Below are positions 35,330 to 46,797 of a stretch of 64,000 bases of DNA, piece by piece. Origin of the DNA: Symbiodinium natans (Eukaryota; Sar; Dinophyceae; Suessiales; Symbiodiniaceae); the NCBI GenBank assembly GCA_905221605.1, contig CAJNDS010002492.1:1-64000 (forward strand). The letters run 5' to 3'. Each line of letters opens with the position of its first letter. The stretch's first letter is position 1. A program made the translations under genes and the position numbers. The notes below the pieces were generated by a model. The model ran no database searches. It was not told the DNA's origin and saw only the letters and a list, made by a program, of their open reading frames with translations.

Positions 35330-35423
35330 ACAGGTATGTAGATACATATACACATATAGACATGCGCGTGTAGTCACGTATATGTGTCCGTACATGCATA
35401 TGTGTATGTATATGCATGTATAC

Positions 35424-35455
<32 letters not shown>

Positions 35456-35705
35456 GCTCACCCCCCCCCCCCCTACGACAGACCCCGGAAGCGAAAAAAA
35501 GGCTACGGACAGCATAGCTGCACACAGCAGCCAGACACGTTAACAAACAATAGATATATACATATATATATATATGGGTGGCTGTCAAAATTCTAACCCC
35601 TTTTGGGGTACCCCTAAATATTAGGTGCCGTACTATAATAGGGATCCAAAAGGGACCATCAATTTGACAGCCACCCATATATATGTGTGTGTATATCTAT
35701 ATATG
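35330..35705. repeat. TATG/AT microsatellites around a small foldback element
   Basis: Alternating ATGTAT and AT tracts flank 35575-35672, which begins GGGTGGCTGTCAAAATT and ends AATTTGACAGCCACCC, a perfect inverted repeat of about 16 bp. The foldback therefore sits inside microsatellite DNA. Confidence 0.65.
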
Positions 35706-35989
35706 GTACCTCCCCCCCCAAAAAAAAACGTCTCCCTATGCTCTTCCCTGAAGTCCGACAGATAGGGTTTTACTAATTCATTAAATATTTACTCAACTTC
35801 ACAGATTTGTCTACCGTAATTGATTTCAAACACTTTCGTTAACTTCGTTGATTCCAAAAAGCTTAATTCACATAATTTGATCCACTCAGCAATTGCTCGA
35901 GCGAGTGCTCAAACAGAAGTGACCTGAACAATTTGCTGGACATCGTGGATTGCTATTAATTTCAAGAAGATTGCTGTTAGTTTTACTTG

Positions 35990-37140
35990 GGTTCCTATTA
36001 AATTTAATAGGATTCATAGGGTTCGTATGAGTTCAATAGGAATCCCATTTAAATCAATAGGAAACCCATTAAAATGAATGAGAACCCTATTGAAATTGAG
36101 ACGAGTCTTTTGTGAAAACTTAGTAAGAATCCTAGTACAATCAATAAGAACCTGGTTGAAATACGTAGAAGCTTATTAAATGAACAGGGCTCCTATCAAA
36201 TTTTCTTGGAGTCCTAAATTCAGAGGAATCATAGGAAGGCCATTGAAATGAATAGGAACCCTTTTGAATTCATAGGAATGCTATAAAAATTAATAGGAAC
36301 CTTACAAAAGAATCTATGAATTCTTTTAAGAGTAACAGGAATCCGTTTAACATGAAGATGAATCCTATTAAAAGATAAGAGGAGCCAATAAAATTCTAAA
36401 AAAAAAGTAACGTGGACGCCTTAAAACTTGAAACAATAAGAGTCGTACTGTTAGAACTATGATGAACCCTATTAAAGCTTTAATAAATAGGATTGCTAAT
36501 AAAATTAATAAGAGTTACAATAACATTACTTCGAGTCCAAGTGAAATGAATAGGGAACAGGATTTAAAAGCATAATCGGAGCACTGTGGAATCTAGTAGG
36601 AATCCTATGAACATTATTAGGAATCCTGTCAACATGAATGAGAAACCCTGCTAAAATGAATACGAAGCCTATTCCAATTAATCAGAAGCCTGTTACATGA
36701 ATAGGAAGCTTGTCAAAGCAAACGGAATCCAATTAGAAATTGTACGACATCTTATGAAAATGAACAAGAAGCCTATTGACATGAATAAGAATATGTTTAA
36801 AGTTTGTTATGATGCTTATTAAAATTCTTAGGCTAATTTATTAAAACTCTTATTAAAACTAACTAGGAATAAGAATGCTATTAAAATGACTAAGAATCGT
36901 ATTCAAATTACTTGGCATTTGAGTAAAATGAATAGGAATCAATCTTAAACCCAATAAAGCCTTTAATAGGCATCCTTTAAAATTCAATACGAACCTCATT
37001 AAACAAATACAGGAACCCTATTGAAAATCACTTTGAATGCTAGTAAAATGATTAGGAATCTGATTCATTAAATAAGGACCCCCATTAAAGTGAACAGGAG
37101 TATTATCAAATTGAATAGGCAGCCTAAATCATAATAAGGA
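35990..37140. repeat. AT-rich degenerate minisatellite (about 21-25 bp unit)
   Basis: More than 40 imperfect units built on AATAGGAATCCTATTAAAAT, spaced about 21-25 bp, with both AGGAATCC and GGATTCCT present. No open frame of interest and no telomere repeats, which is unusual in the left 52 kb. Confidence 0.7.
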
Positions 37141-37189
37141 ATCATATAAGAATCCCTGAAAAAATCTTATCCAAACTCCAGTTTCCAAA

Positions 37190-38150
37190 ATTCCAAAAAC
37201 CAAAATCCACCCCAAAGGTTTGGATGGAAACTCGAACGGGAGCCTCAAAATCCAAAAATCGAGCAAATTCCTCGAGTTTCCAAAATTCCAAAAATCCAAA
37301 AAAAAACCACCCCAAGGTTTGGAATTTTGGAAACTCGAGGAATTTGCTCGATTTTTGGATTTTGAGGCTCCCGTTCGAGTTTCCAAAAATCCTAAACTTG
37401 GGTTGGAATTTTTGGGTTTTTGGAATTTTGGAAACTCGAGCGGAAGCCTCCAAATCCAAAAATCGAGCAAATTCCTCGAGTTTCCAAAATTCCAAAAATC
37501 CAAAAAAATCACCCCAAGGTTTGGAATTTTGGAAACTCGAGGAATTTGCTCGATTTTTGGATTTTGAGGCTCCCGTTCGAGTTTCCAAAAATCCTAAACT
37601 TGGGTTGGAGTTTTTGGATTTTTGGAATTTTGGAAACTCGAGCGGGAGCCTCCAAATCCAAAAATCGAGCAAATTCCTCGAGTTTCCAAAATTCCAAAAA
37701 TCCAAAAAAATCACCCCAAGGTTTGGAATTTTGGAAACTCGAGGAATTTGCTCGATTTTTGGATATTGATGCTCCCGCTCGAGTTTCCAAAAATCCGAAA
37801 CTTGGGTTGGAGTTTTTGGATTTTTGGAATTTTGGAAACTCGAGGAATTTGCTCGATTTTTGGATTTTGACGCTCCCGCTCGAGTTTCCAAAAATCCGAA
37901 ACTTGGGTTGGAGTTTTTGGATTTTTGGAATTTTGGAAACCCGAGGAATTTGCTCGATTTTTGGATTTTGACGCTCCCGCTCGAGTTTCCAAAAATCCGA
38001 AACTTGGGTTGGAGTTTTTGGATTTTTGGAATTTTGGAAACCCGAGGAATTTGCTCGATTGTTGGATTTTGGGGCTCCCGCTCGAGTTTCCAAAAATCCG
38101 AAACTTGGGTTGGAGTTTTTGGATTTTTGGAAACTCGAGGAATTTTGGAG
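37190..38150. repeat. 101-bp satellite with an internal orientation switch
   Basis: From about 37,700 to 38,130 units repeat every 101 bp (GGAATTTTGGAAAC at 37826, 37927, 38028). At 37,200-37,700 units alternate in orientation, giving long palindromes around CTCGAGGAATTTGCTCGA. Each unit is itself quasi-palindromic, which is why long frames of 180-390 codons appear on both strands; these are artefacts. Confidence 0.85.
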
Positions 38151-38289
38151 TGTTGGTCTTCCGCCCCCTTCCTGGACAGACTGGAAATGCAATTCCAGGG
38201 TCTGTCGTAGGGGGGGGGGTGACCATATATATATATATATATATATATATCCACCATTTTTGCAGAAACACGTATGAAAGTGCATGCAT

Positions 38290-38505
38290 GCTGCATCGGT
38301 GTGTGTCGGGACATGTGTGTCCGTGTGTCTGTGTGTCCGTGTGTCCCTGCGTCTGTGTGTCCGTGTGTCGGTGTCTGTGTGTCTGTGTGTCCGTGTGTCC
38401 GTGTGTCGGTGTGTCCGTGTGTCTGTGTGTCCGTGTGTCTGTGTGTCCGTGTGTCTGTGTGTCCGTGTGTCCGTGTGTCCGTGTGTCTGTGTGTCTGTGC
38501 CTGTG
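38290..38505. repeat. GTGTGTCY minisatellite
   Basis: About 26 units of 8 bp alternating GTGTGTCC and GTGTGTCT. An AT microsatellite at 38224-38250 precedes it. Confidence 0.9.
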
Positions 38506-41500
38506 CGTCACACGCTATCGCCTGGCAGCGCCTGGCTAAGCGTGTGAATCCCGTCCTTCTTGATCTTTAACTGTCTGCATGGAGCCACAGAGGCCAGATG
38601 GTAAGGATATCTTCCACCCTCTTGTGTTGACTTTTTTTCGTCTACCTCCCATCTCCTCTCCGAATAGCAAACCCTCAAGCTCCAGGGTTTACATCCCAGC
38701 CCGAAGTACTTTCACCCTAAACCCTAAACCCAATACCCTAAACCCTGAATCCTCAACCCTAAACCCTAAACCCTAATACAGCTCCAAGGGCGCCTTGGCG
38801 GCAACGTGGCGTGAGTTGCGCCTCAAGGCAATGTGAAGGTGATGCCGCTTCAGTGCTTCACAGCTTTGGGGGGGGCGGAGGTTGAGATTGCAAGGGTCTG
38901 GTCATGTCTGGTCCTTTCGAGGTGGTCGTGGGCCTGGGTTGCTGCATTCCATTACTTCAGTTGCGCCCAGGCTCTACCCGCTCCAAAAGCGCAAGTGAAC
39001 TTCCTAGGCCATCTCACTGGCGATCATTTTCTCCGACGAGTGTTCCAGGCTGCCCTGGTAGAAGCTTCGGGTTCAGGATGTGTCTCTAGCCGTAATCATG
39101 GTGTGCGCTTCAGCCAGGGGATTCTGCGGACGTTACCGGTGCACGGCCGCGATGCGGCTTCGACGCAGCTGCGGCAGCGAATTCCAGGCCATTTGGAGGC
39201 CTTTGGAGCCCTTGTGGCCGAAGGGCTCGAAGCCCCAAAGGCATGAGCGCTTCTTTGTTCATGCTTCAACCCGGAAGCTTTTTTGCACCCGAAGCCCTGA
39301 ACTCGTTTTGAGCACGCGGCTCATGTTTGTCAAGCCCTATAAACCCTGAAGTCCACATGTAGGCTAGGGTGTTGTGATCCCTTGCATAAAGGATTTTTGG
39401 TCTATTTGGGTACCAGTCTGGAATTTGGAAAAAGCCCAATTGAGCATTAGTGTGGGACCCAATTCCAGAATGGTGCTACCAATGGTTGAAGGCATCAGGA
39501 ACCAATCAGCATGTGAACTCTGAAATCTTTGCTACCTAGGTCGCCCTGCCTCGAAAATAGACTCTTGACGAAGATTCTCTAGAACCCAATGAGGGAACAT
39601 CGAACATCAACCAAGCGCCTACCTGGATACTGTAGTTCCTACGCATCAGTTTAGCCCATCCTTCTCTGAAGGATAGTAGCGCCGATCTACTTCGACTGAC
39701 CTCTGCGCCAAAGTCAGCACATAGCGCAAGCAGCATCTCGCACGGGGTTTAGGGTTTAGGGTTTCGAGGCTCCAGGAAGGAATGCTCGTGCGGGCCTGCG
39801 GCTCTAACGGCCTGGGACGAAATTCTACTCGAATCCTCAGATAAAGAAAATCCTCGGAGGAGGCTTTGCTTGTGCCCAATGGGTTATGTACATCACAGAT
39901 GTGACTTCAAGCGGGGCTCTGCCCTTCTTGCGCGAAGGTCCTGATCTTGACAGAGAGATTCCTAAGCATGCAAAAGAGAGGGAGTGGGAGTCTCCGTGGC
40001 TTGAGTCTGTGGCGTACCTTCGATTCTAGGATGCCTTCCAGCGCACGTGTACATGTTTGTGTCCACGCTCTATGATTGGTACTGGTGCGAGACAAGGTGG
40101 CACAAGGCTGTCGGCCGTTATGGGTTCACATGGGGGGTACCCTAACCTTTAAAGCTAAAGCGTAATTAAAACTCTAAGGGAGGGGGGGGGAGTCTGGCTC
40201 CTCCCACTCCCGAAACTACAGCTGCAGACCTGGAACCCGTGTGGGCTGCCACCCAGGTGGCGGATGGAAGAAGATGAGCTCCTGCTCCGGGTGCTTGTAG
40301 ACACGCAAAACTCATTCTAGGGTGAGAGGGTACCTGGAAGTCTAATTACCGACAGTTTAGTAGTAACTAGCCTTAACTAGTAGGTATAACTTAAACCCAT
40401 AAAACTGTAGCCCTAAACCCTAAACCCTAAACCCTAAACCCTCAAAGAGGGCCCCAGGTAGAGATCTGAAGGCCAAGTCCTCTTCCTTTCGGGCCGGTTC
40501 CCTGCGGCGCCTCGGCGGGCAACCCTGCATCTGCTGGTTTAGGGTTTAGGGTTTAGGGTTTAGGGTTTAGGGTTTAGGGTTTAGGGTTTTGGGTTTAGGG
40601 TTTAGGGTTTAGGGTTTAGGGTTTAGGGATCGAGCGCTGCACAACGTGTACTATGTTCAGTCACCTTGAACCCCAGTCCTCACACATTCTGCAGCAAAGG
40701 ACCCTGAGAAAACTGAAGCGACATGCCCCACCCGAAATTTGACAAACACTGGGGTTTAGGGTTTAGGGTTTAGGGTTTAGGGTTTAGGGTTTAGGGTTTA
40801 GGGTTTAGGGACTGCTGGCCCCATGGGTCCAACGTTCAGTAGACGCCCAGTCTGAGGCTTTTGGGAACTTCTGGGCTGTATAGGTCATTTAAGGAAGTTT
40901 GCCAGGTTCACCAAGGGACATGCAGCAGCTGCAGCAGCGGCAGAGACCTCACGAGGATACTTCCAACGTAATCAGCTGTGGGTCTTGAGGTGTCATCCAC
41001 CGGTCGTTCGCCAAGAGGGTATTGGGGGGGGGGGGGGGGCTGACCCAGGTTGTAGTAACCTGAAGCCCAAACAGACCCATGGAGCCAAGGATCAGTTGCC
41101 CACCTTGTGGCAGATGCCCCAGAACCACAGGCAAGCCTGAGGTTAATTACTTTCTAAACACCCTTTTTTCTTGTTTTTTTAGTTTTAGGGTCTCAACCCT
41201 CTCGAAAGCTAGTCACCGCAGGGGGGTGGCATGCAGCGAGTCGGCAGGACTTGGAGCCGCCGGCGCAGCTTTTTCCGTATTTCAGGCACATGCTTCAGGT
41301 GGCGTCCCCCGCTGGAACCCCGTGTCGCAAACGAAGTTTAGGTACAGGGACGCTCTGTTCAGTACGACCTCTGCAAAGTACCACAGACCTTCAGAGCATG
41401 GTGACTGTGGGGGGCGGGGGAGGACCTTGGGGTGGGGTGGGGGGGGACCTTGTGGGGGGGGGGGACCTGAAGGTGGTAGGGGGGGGGCCCCCGCCCCCCC

Positions 41501-42903
41501 TACCTTATCCCACACGCAACCACCTTAAAGGAAGGGGGGGGGGGGGGGGGGCCGGCACCTTATCCTTCGAAAATGCTTCATGGTGAGGTGAGGGGGGGGG
41601 GGGGCCCACCCCCACCTTAAGTCTTGGGTTTCGGACCTGTTAAGGTGTGGAACCCTTTTTTTCCCTGGAAGCTTCTTAACAAGGTGAATACCAGTGCATG
41701 GGTAAACGACAACTCCCGCCAGCTCCACAGAGCTAGCTTTCGTGACTAGCAGTGCAGCAGTATTCCCTTAGGGTCGCTTTATATTGACACTACAGTAACC
41801 CCTTCTAACTAAGCCGTCGACCCCGAGTCGTGCTCCTAAACCTTGAACTGGCGGCCCCCTTGACCGCGCCCGACGCCCAGCTGAGACTGAAGCCCCCAAA
41901 CCCTAAACTCAGGGCATAGGCCGGCCCCCCTACGTCGGGGGGCGGCGCTTAAGCCCTTTGACCTGGATGGCACAAGCCGACCCAGGTCGCTCGCCCGCCT
42001 CCCACAGCATGGGGGTCGGTAGCGCCCACGATGGGCCCGGTACCGGAACACGTTCTCCTCGGGACCAGTACTGGTCCCTGAGAAAAAAAGTAATTACCCT
42101 AAACTCCAATCCAAGGATTTGTGCCAGAAGGTGGCTGGCATTCTCGAGGGGGTACCCCCAGGGCAGGGCAGGAGGACCCGGACCCTCTCGCCGCTGCGTG
42201 TCCAGGGACCAGGGGGTCTCAAGCTGGTCCAGGCAGGGTGGGTGCTGAAAAAGTGTTTTTTTGTGCCTTTTCTGGGTCCCTGCCTGCTGCGTCCTGGCGC
42301 CTTGGCCCCCCTGACCTCTGGCCCCTGTGGCCTGTCTGGGTCTCGGCTGATCCCTGACTGTGTGCCTGGCCGTGGCCGAGCCCGCCCCTCTGAAACTTGC
42401 TGCAACACTCCCTGAAACTGCCTCTGTTTTTTTTTTTAGAAGTGGGCTGTTGTCTGAGTTTAGGCCTAAACCCTAAAAGGAATAGGTTTGGGTGGCTTTG
42501 CCGCCTTGGACGGCGTGGGGTGGGAGAAAAGTGTTAGATGGCCCTCCACAATCGGGCCAATGCTGCTTTTTGCACCTCACGAAGCTTTCGAGCTTGTTCC
42601 GAAACCTAACCTTCACAGCATCTACGCCCTATCACAGCAAACCCCAAACCCCAAACCCTAAACCCTAAACCCCAAACCCTAAACCCTAAACCCTAAACCC
42701 TAAACCCTAACGGACTCTTGGAGCCATGTTCCTGCATTTTTGGGCCGGGGAGCAGAGGCCAGGCAGCAGCCTCCCAGACCGCCACCAACTGCCACAACAG
42801 AAGGCGCAACAGGGTTTAGGGTTTAGGGTTTAGTGTTCAGGGTTTAGGGTTTAGGGTTTAGTGTTTAGGCGCAACAGAATGCGAATTTGGTTGCTGAGTT
42901 CAT

Positions 42904-42951
42904 AAGCCCCCTAAAAGTGTAAACTTTCAGTTTTATAGGGGGTTATGGTAT
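42904..42951. repeat. Small foldback element
   Basis: CATAAGCCCCCTAAAAG and TTTTATAGGGGGTTATG are inverted repeats around a loop of about 13 bp. Confidence 0.65.
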
Positions 42952-43568
42952 CCCAAAAATTGTACCGTGTACTCACTCAGCTACTAAGCAAAAGCTTCTG
43001 TTCCTGCTTTGTGAATCATCGTTGTGCTGTTGCACCGTGTGTCTGGACGGCTGGGTTGCCAAAAACCTGCCGAACAGCACGGACGAGGGTCCCTCGTCCC
43101 TAAACCCTAAACCCTAAACCCTAAACCCTAAACCCTAGGCCTACAGGCGCAAGTTCCTGCCTTGGGCAAGCAGAACCGGTTCTTCCCACCACTGCAGCTC
43201 GCGCTCGACGAGATATGGGTTGTCCTAGGCCGGTTTTACATGTGAAGTAGGGTATATATTTCTTATACCCCCAAAGGGACACCAGGTATATACACTCACC
43301 AAAAATAAAAGGGAACCTGATATACACTCACCAATTACAGTAGTATAAACCCTGCTTCATGTCGGCTTAGGGTACTGTAGGGCCTACTGTCGGGTGTTGG
43401 CTTCATTGCATCTCCTGTCGGCAGAAGAAGGCGAGTCAAACGGATGATGAACTGTAGGAAAGCAGAGTCCCCCAGGTAGAGGCAAGGCGCACATTGCACA
43501 TCGCCCAGGTAGATGATGCCGGCCTCCAGAGTCAAGACATGCTGATTCCATGCAGCAAACTGGGTTTC

Positions 43569-43654
43569 TTGGCATGTTCCCTCTTGATAGGGATGATAAT
43601 CGGAGGTACTATACTCCCTATTCAGGACTGTTAGCATAAGGGGGAACATCCCAA
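43569..43654. mobile_element. M1-family element, internally shortened
   Basis: Left TTGGCATGTTCCCTCTTGAT and right ATAAGGGGGAACATCCCAA. One inner CAGTCCTTAAT block is missing. Confidence 0.7.
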
Positions 43655-44584
43655 TGAGTTTCATCCAAATCTAGGGTGGCACACCATACCGTGCACACGA
43701 TACCTTAAGCCTCTTCGCTCTCCGCCATTCTCCTAATTTTCCTATAATCCTAGATCCTAAACCCTGGCCCTAAACCCTTAGAAGGTCCAATGAGTCCGAG
43801 GAACATCTGCTGGGACCTGCGTGCTCGAAGCTTGCAAGCTTGTGGTCGCTTCCTGAGCGCCAAGACATCGTGGGTCTTTAGGGCACTGGTGCACGCCTTA
43901 ACAAAGTTGGGACGTGCTTCGAACAACCTCCGACAGCAAAGTCCCGTAACCCAGCAGAACGAGAAGGGAGACATCAGGCATCTTGAGATCTGTTGAGAGT
44001 ACCCTGCTTCTACGCAGCAGATGTCGCGGTTTAGGGTTTAGGGTTTAGGTTTAGGGTTTAGGGCCCTTCCAAGCGTCGATTGCGGGCTCTTCCGTCAGCG
44101 CAGCTGCAAAGGTGGTAGTGATTGGCCTCGACAGGCCCTAAACCCTAAACCCTAAACCCTAAACCGGATGTGTTCCCGCATGTCGTTGTAAGCCCAACAA
44201 ACTGAGAGCGTGCAGCCAAAAAAGAGACAGCAAGAGCCAACAAGCAAAAAACACTTTTACCTATATATATATATAAATATACGCACATATATCTTCAACT
44301 TAATTTACCTAGGTTTCTACACATTTCTGTGCACATACTAACAAACTTGAGGCAGCAGTTCCAAGATACTCACCACCCGAAATCTAAGGGCATGGCAGCG
44401 TTCGAAGCCATGGCTCCTCGGAGGTCGTTGACGTCACAAGCCGGTCCTCTCATGGCTCGGCTTCGTAAGACCAAGTCGCAAGCCTCACAAACCAGACTCC
44501 ATCAGCTCACAACCTGAAGCCCCAAAAGCCCTAAACCCAAAACTCTAGACCCTATCCCCGAACCCCTAAAGCGGCACAAGGTTG

Positions 44585-44672
44585 CAGAACTCCTGACCCC
44601 CAAGCCCATGGGCATCACCAGTCCGGATGAGCTCGGCATAGAAGTTGAACGGGAGCTGATGCCTGGCATCAG
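44585..44672 (-). CDS. Exon-like island
   Basis: The minus strand encodes TDARHQLPFNFYAELIRTGD and AHGLGGQEFCN. It lies downstream in coding sense of the island at 44782, with a telomere array and a G-rich run between them, so both could be neighbouring exons of one gene. Function unknown. Confidence 0.5.
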
Positions 44673-44781
44673 TGGGGGTTTCGGGCCTGTGGTTTAGGGT
44701 TTAGGGTTTAGGGTTTAGGGTACAGGCAAACGACAAGCAGATGTGCAGCTTGGTGGGGGGGGGGGGGGGTGGCGGCCCATC

Positions 44782-44872
44782 ATACTTTTTGCCATCAGCC
44801 ATCATCGATTTCAGAATCAAATTCGTGGGTATCTGCATCAAGTCGGAGAAGTCTTTGTACACAAAAGTCCGC
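44782..44872 (-). CDS. Exon of unknown protein
   Basis: The minus strand encodes RTFVYKDFSDLMQIPTNLIL followed by KSMMADGKKYDGPP, one of the most protein-like islands in the window. A CCCTAAA array of about 11 units begins within 20 bp upstream. No family recognised. Confidence 0.6.
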
Positions 44873-44887
44873 AAACCCTAAACCCGC

Positions 44888-44967
44888 CCTAAACCCTAAA
44901 CCCTAAACCCTAAACCCTAAACCCTAAACCCTAAACCCTAAACCCTAAACCCTAAACCCTAAACCCT
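44888..44967 (-). repeat. Interstitial telomere array (CCCTAAA)x11
   Basis: Perfect units immediately upstream (coding sense) of the exon at 44782-44872, consistent with an intron position. Confidence 0.95.
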
Positions 44968-45118
44968 GAACTACTCAGCCGATGGACTCCAGTCAGCTAC
45001 ACAAAGCTCCAACAACAACACGGCCCCAAAGCTCAGAGTCGATGAGATTCGATGTCGCAAGAGCTCGAGGCAAAAGAGTGTGCATGTCCTGCAGGGAAGT
45101 GGCGTGTCTACCCTCCTA

Positions 45119-45195
45119 AGGGTTTAGGGTTTTAGGGGTTTAGGGGTTTAGGGGTTTAGGGGTTTAGGGGTTTAGGGGTTTAGGGGTTTAGAGGT
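45119..45195 (+). repeat. Octamer telomere-variant array (TTTAGGGG)x8
   Basis: A clean run of the eight-base variant TTTAGGGG, unlike the seven-base arrays around it. It compares with the TTAGGGG run at 28310-28345 and the TTTTAGGG run at 28725-28765. Confidence 0.9.
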
Positions 45196-46133
45196 TAGGG
45201 TTAAGACCCTAAACCCTAAGAGGTGACGTGTTCAGCTTGTGAAATCGAGACAATTCGTGAGATTTGAGTATTATACCCTCCCCCCTCTCCCCCTCCAGCC
45301 CTCTCATGTGTTAATATACCTACCATGGTGTATTCCAAGTGCTTTATAGGGAACATGTTCTATTGTGTTATAGGCTGGGGGGGAGGTTTACAATGCCGCC
45401 AACATAGTGCAAATTCGGTGTCAACGACTTTCGGGGGGGTCGTGCCCACCTCCAGTGATCACCACTGAATCCGGTGCGCACCATGGCTAATGCTTTCGCC
45501 GAGCTCGCTGGGTTCAGGGTTTAGGGTTCAGGGTTCAGGGTCTAGGGTTTAGAGTTTTTTTGGCACCCGCATAGCTGGACGAACCACTCCGCAGAGAGTT
45601 TAGGGTTTAGGGTTTAAGGTTTAGGTTTTAGGGTGTTGCCATGCTTCAGTCCCCCAAGGGCTGACGAGCCATGGCTGCTCAGGGTAAAGCGCAAGCCCGT
45701 CCGGCTGCTCAAGGTTTCTCACTAGCGCAAGCAACTCGCTGCATGCAAGAACAGCGTGCCCAAAAAACACTAAACCCTATACAGCCTATCAACCCCACAA
45801 ACCCTATACACCCTATAAATCCTATACATCCTATAAACCCTAACCCCTTTTTTGCTGGCGAGCTTTCTGGCAAGGACGTACTCAGGCATAGCCTCCCGTG
45901 TGTGCAAACAAAACCTACTCGACTCCGGCTTTCGATATTGAGAAGAGTCCTGTCCTGCTACCCTGTAGGGTTTAGGGTTTAGGGTTTAGGGTTTAGGGTT
46001 TAGGGTTTAGGGTTTAGGGTTTAGGGTTTAGGCGAATGTAACGACTGCATAAAAGAGCAAGAGTAACAAGGTTAATGATGAACACTATACAGGTAACAAT
46101 GTAGTAATAGTAGATGAAAATCAACAACGGAAA

Positions 46134-46245
46134 CTTGGCTGCACTCAGGAGGGTAGCTATAAATTAAACTTTTGGCTGCCTTAATAAGAAACCCAATAAA
46201 CCCAAAAAAGGTAAGGATCTACAGTTACAGTAAAAGTACCACAAA
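46134..46245. mobile_element. M6 dispersed repeat, copy 2
   Basis: About 90 percent identical by eye to 27711-27830, starting at the same base CTTGGCTGCACTCAGG. Confidence 0.75.
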
Positions 46246-46797
46246 GGAAACAAGCAACAACATCTGCCGGAGAAGCACTGCTGGATGTCGCTAGACACCC
46301 TCATTGTGAAACGTGTCGTTCGGGGACAGGTTCTTTTGCTGCCTTCCGATGTCTTAAGGATTAAGGAGGACATGCGCACTTCATGATGGGGTTTAGGGTT
46401 TAGGGTTTAGGGTTAGGGTTTAGGGTTTAGGGTTTAGGGTTTAGGGTTTAGGGGCGGGCGCGGAGACTTATCGCACCCCCCCTTCATCTCACGCGTCCTC
46501 ACTGACCAAAGCCACTGACCATGTGCACAGGAGCTCTCTGGAACGCTCTCAGTTCTCAGAGTTCCCCCGACTTTTGGGGGACCAAATGAACCCTACAAGG
46601 GTTTAGGGTTTAGGCTTTAGGGTTTAGGGCTCACAATACCCCATTAGGGATTCGTGTAGAGGGTGTGGGATCTCCCAATCTTCGGGTTCATCTGGTCCTC
46701 AAGGAGTTCCCCTAAACCCTAAACCCTAAACCCTAAACCCTAAACCCTAAACCCTAAACCCTAAACTCCTTCTCTTTTTTTTGAAAGGCGCACTCAC

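Larger units (their letters stand above)
38510..44584. other. Repeat-rich and unassigned sequence
   Basis: Telomere arrays at 40407-40440, 40537-40628, 40752-40810, 42651-42712, 43098-43135 and 44028-44062; G-rich runs at 41023-41039 and 41410-41610; a partial M8 at 41761-41811; a small foldback at 42904-42951; an M1 at 43569. 38,820-40,100 is unique and GC-balanced but has no frame that I can defend as a gene. A minus-strand frame near 44090-44140 (RPITTTFAAALTEEPAIDAW) is a weak exon candidate. Confidence 0.45.

Noticed and set aside
37142-38511. Open frames of 180-390 codons on both strands
   Set aside because: They are translations of the 101-bp satellite. Repeats such as [20 protein letters not shown] recur because the DNA repeats, and both strands are open.
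38833-39349. 137-codon plus-strand frame and overlapping frames
   Set aside because: GC-balanced and unique, but several frames are open at once and none shows a domain or a consistent codon pattern.
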